Assembly: GCA_032718475.1 (NCBI GenBank)
Contig: JAUCBJ010003629.1
Coordinates: forward strand, 1 to 21,484
DNA from: Nemertoderma westbladi
Lineage: Eukaryota; Xenacoelomorpha; Nemertodermatida; Nemertodermatidae
Length of the DNA stretch: 21,484 bases
Direction of reading: 5' to 3'
Positions 1-9,700 of this stretch are shown here, in pieces. The translations under genes and the position numbers were made by a program. The notes under the pieces are model-generated. The model was not told the DNA's origin, searched no databases, and saw only the letters and a program-made list of their open reading frames with translations. Within the stretch, counting starts at the first letter, position 1; every line of letters begins with the position of its first letter.

Positions 1-35
1 GTAGATCGACTCATCATCTGCATATTACTAGCTGT
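1..35. repeat. 35-bp direct duplication of an internal gag segment
   Basis: These 35 bases are identical to positions 1458-1492 inside the gag gene, where they encode the TASNMQMMSRST stretch on the minus strand. This copy begins a few bases beyond the gag stop codon, so read along the minus strand the sequence jumps from the end of the gag back into its middle. The copy runs off the window edge, so its full length is unknown. It may be a partial tandem duplication of the element, a rearranged copy, or an assembly join. Confidence 0.85.
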
Positions 36-37
36 AC

Positions 38-2956
38 TCACTGTAATTTCACTTCTCCATCTAGGAATGACATGAGATCAGCCATGGTAGGGTCTCGACG
101 TTGTTGTTCCATCATATATAACACTTTCTTATCCCAGCGTGTACCTACTCCACCCTTCGGTAAAGTAGAAGCCACTGCTCTAATAACCATAGCATTCTGA
201 TACTCATGAGACTTACCTAGCCAATCTAATTGTCTACAGATCTCCTGAATCTCATCGGAAAACTCTATAATTCCGCTGCTAATAAACTTTCGGGGCGCTA
301 CCAACTTTGCATACAAATACCCAGCTATGTTATTCCTATTACCATACCTGATGTTTAGTGTATCCCAAACTTGTCTTAATCCGTCTGGATGTCCAATAAA
401 CTTTAACGCCATTAACTTGGGAGATCCTTCCAAGCACTCGATGAGGAATCTAAGTTTCTCTCCATTAGATAGCACAGAGTTCTGTATGTTATCTTTGTAA
501 TATTCATTAAAAGGTAACCATTTCATCTCATCTCCATTGAACTTGACGATCTCTCCCACCTTTACCGCTTGCCGGGCTTCGGTTCTAGCCATTTGACGCG
601 TAAAACTTTCTTGGGCCATCGTGTTATTTAATATTGAGTTATCGGTATATAAATTTCTCGGATTATGATCCGGTCTATAGGGAATATCATTATCAACAGG
701 TCTATAATTACCCTTAATAGGGTTCACTATAGGAGTTTCTACTTCGCTAGCAGTATAGATGCGTGTAGGCTCCACACCTTGCGCATGAGATACTTCAGAC
801 CTAACAGGTTGACACATTGTTACAGGGGGTGGTGGTATACCCCTTTGTGTATTTACTAATTTATCGCGTTCTAGCGCGATACTTTGCTGCACTTCTTGCA
901 ACTCTAGCCTACTTTCCCTTACTGTGCCTTTGAATTGTTGAACAGTCTCCTGCATCTGTCCGAGCAGGAGATCCATCCCCCGTCGTCTCTCATCCACCCA
1001 TTCGACCGCCGAAGCGGGATTCGCCAACGTTGTAGCGGGCGGACGAGGGACAACGGGCGACAAATCATGAATATTTCGCTCGGAGTCCAGGGTATGAACT
1101 GTCTCATGGACTGTTCTGCTGGGCACAGGTAGCTTAGTGCTGTGCAAAGGGAATTGAGAAGTAGGTTCAGGGAGTACAGGTGTCTCTACGACCGAAAGGG
1201 TGGCTTCGGGAACAGGCCTAATTATTTCAGGCTCATCTACTATAGTAGGGAGTCTCTCTATTGTAATTATTTGGTCTGTGGGTTCTGTACTACCTAAGTT
1301 GGTGTTATTTAGTTGCCTTCTAACAGCTGGAGGCAAATCAGGCAATTTCTGACGGTGGAATGTTCTTTTACGTCTGCTTAGGCGAGATCGATTTCCTCCG
1401 CCTTCAGGATCGGTAGTATCGCCTTCCTCAGATGATGTATACCCCTGTCTTTTGGGAGTAGATCGACTCATCATCTGCATATTACTAGCTGTTAACTGTT
1501 TATTGAAGTTGTCTTGCCTCTCTTGAAGATTTTCCAACTCTAGTTGGGTTGCCTCTTCAGATGCCCTCCGTTCTGCTTCTGCCACTGCCTCTGCTGTTGC
1601 CAGTGCCGCTTTTCTTGCCGCTTCGGCCTCTGCCACTGCCGATGCCGCTTTCCTTTCCGCTTCGGCCTCTGCCACTGCCACTGCCGCTTTTCTTTCCGCT
1701 TCTGCCTCTGCCACTGCTGCTGCCACTGCCGCTTTTCTTTCCGCTTCTGCCTCTGCCACTGCTGCTGCCACTGCCGCTGTCTTTCTATCTTCTATACGTT
1801 TTTTCTTTACTTGTTCTTCTTGGTCTCTAGCGATGCGGAGTTGTTCATCGAATTTAGCTTGGTTCGCCGCTAACCTATCCACATCAATTGCATCCAACAC
1901 ACGCTGGGCTCCTTCACTATTGGGGCTAAGTCCCGCTAGCCTTCTCCTCAACTCTTCATCTCCCAAAAAACGCTGATAGTCTGACAGATAGATGTCAATG
2001 GCATCTCTCTTATGCGGTTTCTCTGCCGTCGCTTCACTTTCCACTTGGGAAAAAGTAGCGTCTGTTGATTCTCCATGGGTTGAGCGCTCCTCCAGCTGAG
2101 CTTTCCACTGAGCTGTTCCTTGAACCTGGCGACTCACCCGTTGAAACCAAGTCTTTACGGCAACTTGCAACGACGTGTCTTGTCTTCTTTTAGAAGCCTC
2201 TTCAAAGGCTGATAATATTAGCCTGATTCGCAGAATTCTTTCTCTAACTTGATAAAGCAGTTGTCCCTGCCCTTGAGGTCCTTGAGGTTGTTGTAACAGT
2301 TGTTTTTCTACTCGCTCCATAGAGCTGAAGAATCCCTGTGCGTATCCGGCTGCGGACCTCTTCCACACAGCTGGATCGATGGTTTCCTTGGCTACTCCCA
2401 TCCGGTGTATGTCTTCCCAGGCAGCTTCTGATAAATCAAACGGGAGTCCGGGTCCGGGGAAGTTCCATTGCGACTCGACCATAGACTTCAGTTCTTCCCT
2501 TGTGTATCCCTCATAACTATCTTTAGTTGAGCGCTTACTTCTCGCCCAATCGATCTGGTGTTCTTCCACCGCGATCAATAACCTAGTGAGTACGGCTGCA
2601 GGAAGGATGAGAAGGGGATCCGAATAAACCGCATCCGTCATCCTTGCTCCGCGCTCGGGTGTCAGCTCTACAGTATCCTCACTACTGGAGCTGTCGGGCC
2701 GCTGAGAAATAAGTTCTTGGCTCGCGGGTGGTTGCTGTTCCGCTGCTTCTTGGTCCCGCTTGACCTGGGCTCGAGTGCCTATGATAGACCTACGGTGTTG
2801 GACCAGCCTAGGTTCTGTTATTACTACCGGAGGGATGACCTTCCTCACAGTGGGAGGTGAACTGAACTTAGGTGTAGACGGTTCTACACCCTTATCTGAG
2901 TCGCAGATAGTTACATCTAATAAACTGTCTGACAGGTTCTGTTTAGTATCAGACAT
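38..2956 (-). CDS. Gag-like protein of a BEL/Pao-type LTR retrotransposon (DUF1759-like C-terminus)
   Basis: A complete 972-codon reading frame starts at the ATG at 2954-2956 and stops with TGA at 38-40. The N-terminal third is acidic and low-complexity, with an unrecognised segment around residues 120-300. Residues about 385-470 are Ala/Glu/Lys/Arg repeats (RKAAVAEAEAE type), which predict a long helix or coiled coil. A basic stretch (SRLSRRKRTFHRQK) and a Pro-rich linker follow. Residues about 800-972 (KFNGDEMKWLPF, then ECLEGSPKLMALKF, then IRYGNRNNIAGYLYAKL) match what I know of the DUF1759 region in BEL/Pao polyproteins, a structural Gag-type domain. There is no CCHC zinc knuckle, protease or polymerase in the ORF. 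BEL/Pao elements usually continue from this region into protease and reverse transcriptase, but here a stop follows at once. The pol genes, if any, would lie left of the window. The intact length suggests a young copy or a retained Gag gene. Family assignment is by recall, not by search. Confidence 0.72.
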   Translation of the reverse strand: MSDTKQNLSDSLLDVTICDSDKGVEPSTPKFSSPPTVRKVIPPVVITEPRLVQHRRSIIGTRAQVKRDQEAAEQQPPASQELISQRPDSSSSEDTVELTPERGARMTDAVYSDPLLILPAAVLTRLLIAVEEHQIDWARSKRSTKDSYEGYTREELKSMVESQWNFPGPGLPFDLSEAAWEDIHRMGVAKETIDPAVWKRSAAGYAQGFFSSMERVEKQLLQQPQGPQGQGQLLYQVRERILRIRLILSAFEEASKRRQDTSLQVAVKTWFQRVSRQVQGTAQWKAQLEERSTHGESTDATFSQVESEATAEKPHKRDAIDIYLSDYQRFLGDEELRRRLAGLSPNSEGAQRVLDAIDVDRLAANQAKFDEQLRIARDQEEQVKKKRIEDRKTAAVAAAVAEAEAERKAAVAAAVAEAEAERKAAVAVAEAEAERKAASAVAEAEAARKAALATAEAVAEAERRASEEATQLELENLQERQDNFNKQLTASNMQMMSRSTPKRQGYTSSEEGDTTDPEGGGNRSRLSRRKRTFHRQKLPDLPPAVRRQLNNTNLGSTEPTDQIITIERLPTIVDEPEIIRPVPEATLSVVETPVLPEPTSQFPLHSTKLPVPSRTVHETVHTLDSERNIHDLSPVVPRPPATTLANPASAVEWVDERRRGMDLLLGQMQETVQQFKGTVRESRLELQEVQQSIALERDKLVNTQRGIPPPPVTMCQPVRSEVSHAQGVEPTRIYTASEVETPIVNPIKGNYRPVDNDIPYRPDHNPRNLYTDNSILNNTMAQESFTRQMARTEARQAVKVGEIVKFNGDEMKWLPFNEYYKDNIQNSVLSNGEKLRFLIECLEGSPKLMALKFIGHPDGLRQVWDTLNIRYGNRNNIAGYLYAKLVAPRKFISSGIIEFSDEIQEICRQLDWLGKSHEYQNAMVIRAVASTLPKGGVGTRWDKKVLYMMEQQRRDPTMADLMSFLDGEVKLQ
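1576..1788 (-). repeat. 33-39 bp coding repeats for the Ala/Glu helix of the gag
   Basis: About five to six imperfect copies of a 33-39 bp unit encode the RKAAVAEAEAE repeats of the Gag. Copies differ by multiples of three bases (an extra AAVA in two units), so the reading frame is kept. On the plus strand the same bases give Cys-rich and Leu/Pro-rich frames, which are shadows. Repeat expansion in frame with a helical heptad-like pattern fits a coiled-coil or long-helix spacer. Confidence 0.8.
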
Positions 2957-3089
2957 GTTTGTTTACACAGTTAAAAGCCTACTGCTATATTACAGTCTAA
3001 GCAAGTCTAGTAATTCAGCCTTAACTGCTAGCCTAGTAATTAATTACCGATACTGCTACTCAGTGTAGCGTGATATATATAATATTAAA

Positions 3090-3330
3090 ATACCGGTATG
3101 CTTATGGTATATATAAGTATTATTACAGACTAGGTTTTTCACAGAAACCAGTATATAATTTTAGCACAAATATATATAAATATATAATAGGCCTATCGTG
3201 GATACCGGTATGCAGTTTACACTTATAGTATATATAAGTATAATTACAGACTAGAATTAATTACAGAATACCGGTATGATTTCAGCACAAGTATATAAAT
3301 ATATAATAGGCCTATCGTAAATACCGGTAT
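3090..3330. repeat. Tandem duplication, unit about 112-119 bp, starting ATACCGGTATG
   Basis: Unit 1 covers 3090-3201, unit 2 covers 3202-3320, and a third partial copy covers 3321-3330. Both full units contain a TATATATAAGTA block, ATTACAGACTAG, a CAGCACAA or TAGCACAA block, an AT-rich run, and end with ATAATAGGCCTATCGT. They differ in the middle by small insertions. The region lies 130-370 bases upstream of the gag start on the gag strand, so it could belong to the leader or LTR of that element. I could not fix LTR ends. Confidence 0.8.
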
Positions 3331-4279
3331 ATCAATTATTTTAAATAATTGAATTTCTGAATTTTAAGGGTTACTTGGTTACTTTAACTTACTTTATTAC
3401 CGTTATTTGAGCAGTAGTCCAACTGATATTGAGACCTAATTGTTGTATGGCAGGCCTACTATTTATAAATCGTTTGAGTTGATTTATAATATATATATAC
3501 CCGTTTAATGGGTTTTTGTCAATGTTTGAAATAAATGTTATTATTTCTGGGGGAGTCACTACACATAAGCTGTCGCTCTCAGTGGAGTGCTACTTGTTAG
3601 ACACTAAAACAAATAATTCTAATTTACCTAAGTTACTTAATACTACAAATTACGTACAATTCGGGTTGAGATTACAATCTCTAAATAAACACAAAAATTT
3701 TAATTACAAATACACAAATACAAATTTTTAGGGTAATTTTACAAGAAGTCTACTAACCAGCCTAACAAAGGGCTAGAATATCTGGTTATTACAACGGACA
3801 GGTTACTACGGTATTTGAAAATAATAAGTAGTAGTAAATATACTGCGCTGTCTAGATAGGAAAATACCACCGCCTGACGACCTATAACCGTATCGCTATA
3901 GGTACTACGTTATGTATCACGGAGTGTCCCTACCTAGAAGTTAATTACCGCGGTCTACCAGAACCAACGTGCCTATTAACCACTTTACAACACAAATATA
4001 CTGCCTACACACTAATCACCTTCGGAAAGTATTGTACACTAAACCCTAAATTAGGTACAAGTACTTGTATAACAAATAATTAGTAGTTAAAAATACTTGA
4101 ACAGCTAAAAGAACCACGGCATCTGCTGGAGTGACCGGTGCACAAAATCACCAGTCTTTACCTACGCCAAGCAGCCCGTATAGTACCGGGGTTAGTTTAA
4201 CTATAACGGTATGTATAACAAACACAATTACTGTAGGAACAAACTTGGGGAATGAATGTTGCGAATAATCGCATAAACT
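3331..4279. other. AT-rich stretch, no gene recognised
   Basis: I see no coding region, RNA gene or mobile-element terminus here. The 71-codon plus-strand frame at 3516-3731 is Asn/Leu/Thr-rich low-complexity sequence with no recognisable motif and I do not call it. The stretch lies between the two tandem duplications upstream of the gag and may be part of the element's leader or LTR. Confidence 0.5.
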
Positions 4280-4857
4280 CTGAATAATAAATATTACGCT
4301 ACGCGTACAAACTACTCAAACAAAATGCAGACCAAATACTGACAGACTACTATCAAGCCTAAACAAACTACGGTATATGCAGACTCCGAAATGGTTAAGT
4401 AGTATGCGTTCTAACCCAGTAGTACGACTTATTCTTTAGATGGGGGTTTACCTTACAGCGATGGCTGCCCCTACTTCCTAACCGTTCTTTATCGGACAGA
4501 TGCTTTGCACACACCGAAATTTCCTCAAACCCAACAACAGCCAGACAACTATCCAGCCTACAAATTATCTAAATAAAATTATACGCTACCCGTACAGACT
4601 ACACAAACAAAGTACAGACCGAACGCTGGCGGACTCCTATCAAGCCTAAATAAACCACAGGACATGCAGACTCCGAAATGGTTAAGTAGTATGCGTTCTA
4701 ACCCAGTAGTACGACTTATTCTTTAGATGGGGGTTTACCTTACAGCTATGGCTGCCCCTACTTCCTAACCGTTCTTTATCGGACATACACTCTACATGCA
4801 CTGCAATCCGTTCAGACCTAATCAACAGTTAGCCAACAGTCAAGCCTACAAATTATC
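4280..4857. repeat. 287-bp direct tandem duplication with a nearly identical 122-bp block
   Basis: Two units sit 287 bases apart. The block 4377-4498 matches 4664-4785 with a single mismatch (CAGCGATGG versus CAGCTATGG). The roughly 95 bases to the left of each block match clearly less well (ACGCTACGCGTACAAACTAC versus ACGCTACCCGTACAGACTAC and so on), and the right flanks share only short pieces such as AGCCTACAAATTATCT. Each block has a possible short stem, GGTTA with TAACC. The position upstream of the gag on its strand makes an LTR or leader origin possible. Confidence 0.85.
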
Positions 4858-6334
4858 TGTACAATCTGAGCAGGCTTACACGCCTTCTGCTCAATACTGG
4901 CCTACAAATAAATAAAACTGACAGAAATAAGTAAGCTCCAAAAGAAACAAGGGGTGTACAGTCCCTAATCTCTTAAACAGCCTACCGGTATACAATACCA
5001 CAATCGAATAATACTGCTGTACCTGTACTACTGTAGGTACCGGTCCGGATGATCAGGCAGTCAGGCCTACTGGTTACCGGTCGACCGGTACTTTCGACTA
5101 GATTGCTTACACCGCAATCCAGAAGCAATATCTGTTATTGTTTGCGCTTTTGAAGACCTTTGACAGTTTAACCTGCCAAAATTAGAATGTCTTTTAGATG
5201 ATATATATTCTTTAGCTTTATGACGAGTATTTGATACACTACATTAGCCGAAGCCAGTCTATGCGCAATCATTCACCCGTTGGATATACCCGGGAGACTG
5301 AGTTCGGAGCTTAATGATTGATGGTGTAAGCCTACTGTATTATTCGACTGATCGTAATATATAATCTCTGACAAATATTATTCACTTTCGGGAAATATTA
5401 ACAGTTCCTTTAGGACGTGGCGCTCTAAATATGTAAACAGAGTTATGACTTAAACTAGTCACAACGAAAAGGCTATAGATTAACGTATATGGCGCATTCT
5501 TTAGGAGATGCTTTGTTATCAGTTACAATCATACACAATGCTGCACAATACTGCACACTAATCTGCCGACCTTCACTAAATTTAGTCACGTATAAAGAGA
5601 GCAACAGACAATTTATGTTGGGCATATGAAATAGCATTAGATTCACTTCAAACCACTCAACATAGGTCGCAATCGTTTATCTGTAACCGGTCTCTCTAAC
5701 CTTTAGTATATCAAGAAGGTGGGGTGTCTGACTATTGATCAGTATTCCGATATAATAATTCATCAACAAATATAACGAATAACCAACAGCAAAGCAGTAA
5801 TGCAAGATATGAATTGCATAGATATGTATGATAAGTAAGTAGGGTTTGATTTTGTATGATTAGTTAAGTAAGTAGCTCGATAACAGATATACGTTCTATA
5901 ATTAAGCCTACTAATGTAAAGCTAAAGAATGCTGATATACGGAGGTGCCAAAAGCCGGTGTTCTTAGGCTCTGGGCAAAAACATAACACTGAACTACTGA
6001 GTTCTGTATACACCTCCAACACAGAGACAAAAACGCTCTGATTGGTCAACCGAACAACTAGAGAACAAAGAAACAAAGAAACGTCGACGTGGCAATGTCA
6101 GCTGTTAACCGTCGTCATGGTAGCGACACTGTTTTCAAGAGTATCCAGCTTATCGCGTCACGAGATTGCGGATTATGTCCTCTAAAGTACAAATACAGTA
6201 CAAATACAGAAGAAATGACTTTTATGTCCTCTAAAACACCAGTACAGCAAGGACACGGCCCTTTTATGCCTGGCAAACCAACTACAGAGTACTTTAAGGG
6301 AAAATAACCGGTTAATGACGCAAAAGCTTTTACA
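4858..6334. other. Intergenic, no gene recognised
   Basis: Short frames exist at 5864-6076 (minus), 6089-6307 (plus) and 6115-6456 (minus), but none has a recognisable domain and the last runs into the satellite. ACCGGT palindromes are frequent (4984, 5039, 5076, 5084, 5686, 6307). Nothing resembling a tRNA, hairpin terminator or coding exon is evident. Confidence 0.5.
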
Positions 6335-6693
6335 TACCCATTGAGGTAGCAATGGAAGGTATTAGCGAATGTTGGGCCCAAGGGACTACCCATTGAGGTA
6401 GCAATGGAAAGTATTAGCGAATGTTGGGCCCAAGGGACTACCCATTGAGGTAGCAATGGAAAGTATTAGCGAATGTTGGGCCCAAGGGACTACCCATTGA
6501 GGTAGCAATGGAAAGTATTAGCGAATGTTGGGCCCAAGGGACTACCCATTGAGGTAGCAATGGAAAGTATTAGCGAATGTTGGGCCCAAGGGACTACCCA
6601 TTGAGACACCGTGAATGTTGGGCCCAAGGGACTACCCATTGAGACACCGTGAATGTTGGGCCCAAGGGACTACCCATTGGGACACCATCAATT
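6335..6693 (-). repeat. Inverted satellite array: five 52-bp units, then 38-bp units
   Basis: Five units of 52 bp (6335, 6387, 6439, 6491, 6543) are followed by two of 38 bp (6595, 6633) and a decayed third ending near 6693. On the minus strand each unit holds CTCAATGGGT, one variable base, then GTCCCTTGGGCCCA, the same core as the large 32-bp array to the right but in the opposite orientation. The linkers differ: 27 bp in the 52-mers and 13 bp in the 38-mers, both starting ACATTC. The first unit differs from the others by one base (GGAAGG versus GGAAAG). Confidence 0.95.
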
Positions 6694-6781
6694 TGCATAA
6701 GATCCTCTAAAGATTCTAGATTTCTCTGCAAAAAACATAGAATTTACATTTAACACCAGGAAATTTATGCTAATTGATGCT
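6694..6781. other. 88-bp spacer between the two oppositely oriented satellite arrays
   Basis: This AT-rich, non-repetitive sequence separates the inverted array from the large 32-bp array. It contains AGATTCTAGATTTCT and no feature I recognise. In a single-stranded transcript it would form the loop between the two arms. Confidence 0.8.
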
Positions 6782-9700
6782 CAATGGGTGATCCCTTGGG
6801 CCCAGTGCTGTCTCAATGGGTGGTCCCTTGGCCCAGTGCTGTCTCAATGGGTGATCCCTTGGGCCCAGTGCTGTCTCAATGGGTGGTCCCTTGGGCCCAG
6901 TGCTGTCTCAATGGGTGGTCCCTTGGGCCCAGTGCTGTCTCAATGGGTGGTCCCTTGGGCCCAGTGCTGTCTCAATGGGTGGTCCCTTGGGCCCAGTGCT
7001 GTCTCAATGGGTGGTCCCTTGGGCCCAGTGCTGTCTCAATGGGTGGTCCCTTGGGCCCAGTGCTGTCTCAATGGGTGGTCCCTTGGGCCCAGTGCTGTCT
7101 CAATGGGTGGTCCCTTGGGCCCAGTGCTGTCTCAATGGGTGGTCCCTTGGGCCCAGTGCTGTCTCAATGGGTGGTCCCTTGGGCCCAGTGCTGTCTCAAT
7201 GGGTGGTCCCTTGGGCCCAGTGCTGTCTCAATGGGTGGTCCCTTGGGCCCAGTGCTGTCTCAATGGGTGGTCCCTTGGGCCCAGTGCTGTCTCAATGGGT
7301 GGTCCCTTGGGCCCAGTGCTGTCTCAATGGGTGGTCCCTTGGGCCCAGTGCTGTCTCAATGGGTGGTCCCTTGGGCCCAGTGCTGTCTCAATGGGTGGTC
7401 CCTTGGGCCCAGTGCTGTCTCAATGGGTGGTCCCTTGGGCCCAGTGCTGTCTCAATGGGTGGTCCCTTGGGCCCAGTGCTGTCTCAATGGGTGGTCCCTT
7501 GGGCCCAGTGCTGTCTCAATGGGTGGTCCCTTGGGCCCAGTGCTGTCTCAATGGGTGGTCCCTTGGGCCCAGTGCTGTCTCAATGGGTGGTCCCTTGGGC
7601 CCAGTGCTGTCTCAATGGGTGGTCCCTTGGGCCCAGTGCTGTCTCAATGGGTGGTCCCTTGGGCCCAGTGCTGTCTCAATGGGTGGTCCCTTGGGCCCAG
7701 TGCTGTCTCAATGGGTGGTCCCTTGGGCCCAGTGCTGTCTCAATGGGTGGTCCCTTGGGCCCAGTGCTGTCTCAATGGGTGGTCCCTTGGGCCCAGTGCT
7801 GTCTCAATGGGTGGTCCCTTGGGCCCAGTGCTGTCTCAATGGGTGGTCCCTTGGGCCCAGTGCTGTCTCAATGGGTGGTCCCTTGGGCCCAGTGCTGTCT
7901 CAATGGGTGGTCCCTTGGGCCCAGTGCTGTCTCAATGGGTGGTCCCTTGGGCCCAGTGCTGTCTCAATGGGTGGTCCCTTGGGCCCAGTGCTGTCTCAAT
8001 GGGTGGTCCCTTGGGCCCAGTGCTGTCTCAATGGGTGGTCCCTTGGGCCCAGTGCTGTCTCAATGGGTGGTCCCTTGGGCCCAGTGCTGTCTCAATGGGT
8101 GGTCCCTTGGGCCCAGTGCTGTCTCAATGGGTGGTCCCTTGGGCCCAGTGCTGTCTCAATGGGTGGTCCCTTGGGCCCAGTGCTGTCTCAATGGGTGGTC
8201 CCTTGGGCCCAGTGCTGTCTCAATGGGTGGTCCCTTGGGCCCAGTGCTGTCTCAATGGGTGGTCCCTTGGGCCCAGTGCTGTCTCAATGGGTGGTCCCTT
8301 GGGCCCAGTGCTGTCTCAATGGGTGGTCCCTTGGGCCCAGTGCTGTCTCAATGGGTGGTCCCTTGGGCCCAGTGCTGTCTCAATGGGTGGTCCCTTGGGC
8401 CCAGTGCTGTCTCAATGGGTGGTCCCTTGGGCCCAGTGCTGTCTCAATGGGTGGTCCCTTGGGCCCAGTGCTGTCTCAATGGGTGGTCCCTTGGGCCCAG
8501 TGCTGTCTCAATGGGTGGTCCCTTGGGCCCAGTGCTGTCTCAATGGGTGGTCCCTTGGGCCCAGTGCTGTCTCAATGGGTGGTCCCTTGGGCCCAGTGCT
8601 GTCTCAATGGGTGGTCCCTTGGGCCCAGTGCTGTCTCAATGGGTGGTCCCTTGGGCCCAGTGCTGTCTCAATGGGTGGTCCCTTGGGCCCAGTGCTGTCT
8701 CAATGGGTGGTCCCTTGGGCCCAGTGCTGTCTCAATGGGTGGTCCCTTGGGCCCAGTGCTGTCTCAATGGGTGGTCCCTTGGGCCCAGTGCTGTCTCAAT
8801 GGGTGGTCCCTTGGGCCCAGTGCTGTCTCAATGGGTGGTCCCTTGGGCCCAGTGCTGTCTCAATGGGTGGTCCCTTGGGCCCAGTGCTGTCTCAATGGGT
8901 GGTCCCTTGGGCCCAGTGCTGTCTCAATGGGTGGTCCCTTGGGCCCAGTGCTGTCTCAATGGGTGGTCCCTTGGGCCCAGTGCTGTCTCAATGGGTGGTC
9001 CCTTGGGCCCAGTGCTGTCTCAATGGGTGGTCCCTTGGGCCCAGTGCTGTCTCAATGGGTGGTCCCTTGGGCCCAGTGCTGTCTCAATGGGTGGTCCCTT
9101 GGGCCCAGTGCTGTCTCAATGGGTGGTCCCTTGGGCCCAGTGCTGTCTCAATGGGTGGTCCCTTGGGCCCAGTGCTGTCTCAATGGGTGGTCCCTTGGGC
9201 CCAGTGCTGTCTCAATGGGTGGTCCCTTGGGCCCAGTGCTGTCTCAATGGGTGGTCCCTTGGGCCCAGTGCTGTCTCAATGGGTGGTCCCTTGGGCCCAG
9301 TGCTGTCTCAATGGGTGGTCCCTTGGGCCCAGTGCTGTCTCAATGGGTGGTCCCTTGGGCCCAGTGCTGTCTCAATGGGTGGTCCCTTGGGCCCAGTGCT
9401 GTCTCAATGGGTGGTCCCTTGGGCCCAGTGCTGTCTCAATGGGTGGTCCCTTGGGCCCAGTGCTGTCTCAATGGGTGGTCCCTTGGGCCCAGTGCTGTCT
9501 CAATGGGTGGTCCCTTGGGCCCAGTGCTGTCTCAATGGGTGGTCCCTTGGGCCCAGTGCTGTCTCAATGGGTGGTCCCTTGGGCCCAGTGCTGTCTCAAT
9601 GGGTGGTCCCTTGGGCCCAGTGCTGTCTCAATGGGTGGTCCCTTGGGCCCAGTGCTGTCTCAATGGGTGGTCCCTTGGGCCCAGTGCTGTCTCAATGGGT

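Noticed and set aside
1544-1873. Plus-strand Cys-rich and Leu/Pro-rich frames
   Set aside because: Antisense shadows of the Ala/Glu repeats in the gag.
3516-3731. 71-codon plus-strand frame
   Set aside because: Low-complexity Asn/Leu/Thr composition, no motif and no supporting context.
2957-5100. A defined LTR and tRNA primer binding site for the BEL-like element
   Set aside because: Repeats upstream of gag fit an LTR or leader, but I found no convincing TG...CA termini or tRNA-complementary site, and only one side of the element is in the window.
6335-6693. Possible CRISPR array, because units of 52 and 38 bp share a constant core
   Set aside because: The linkers are identical between units rather than unique spacers, there are no cas genes, and the window is animal-like.
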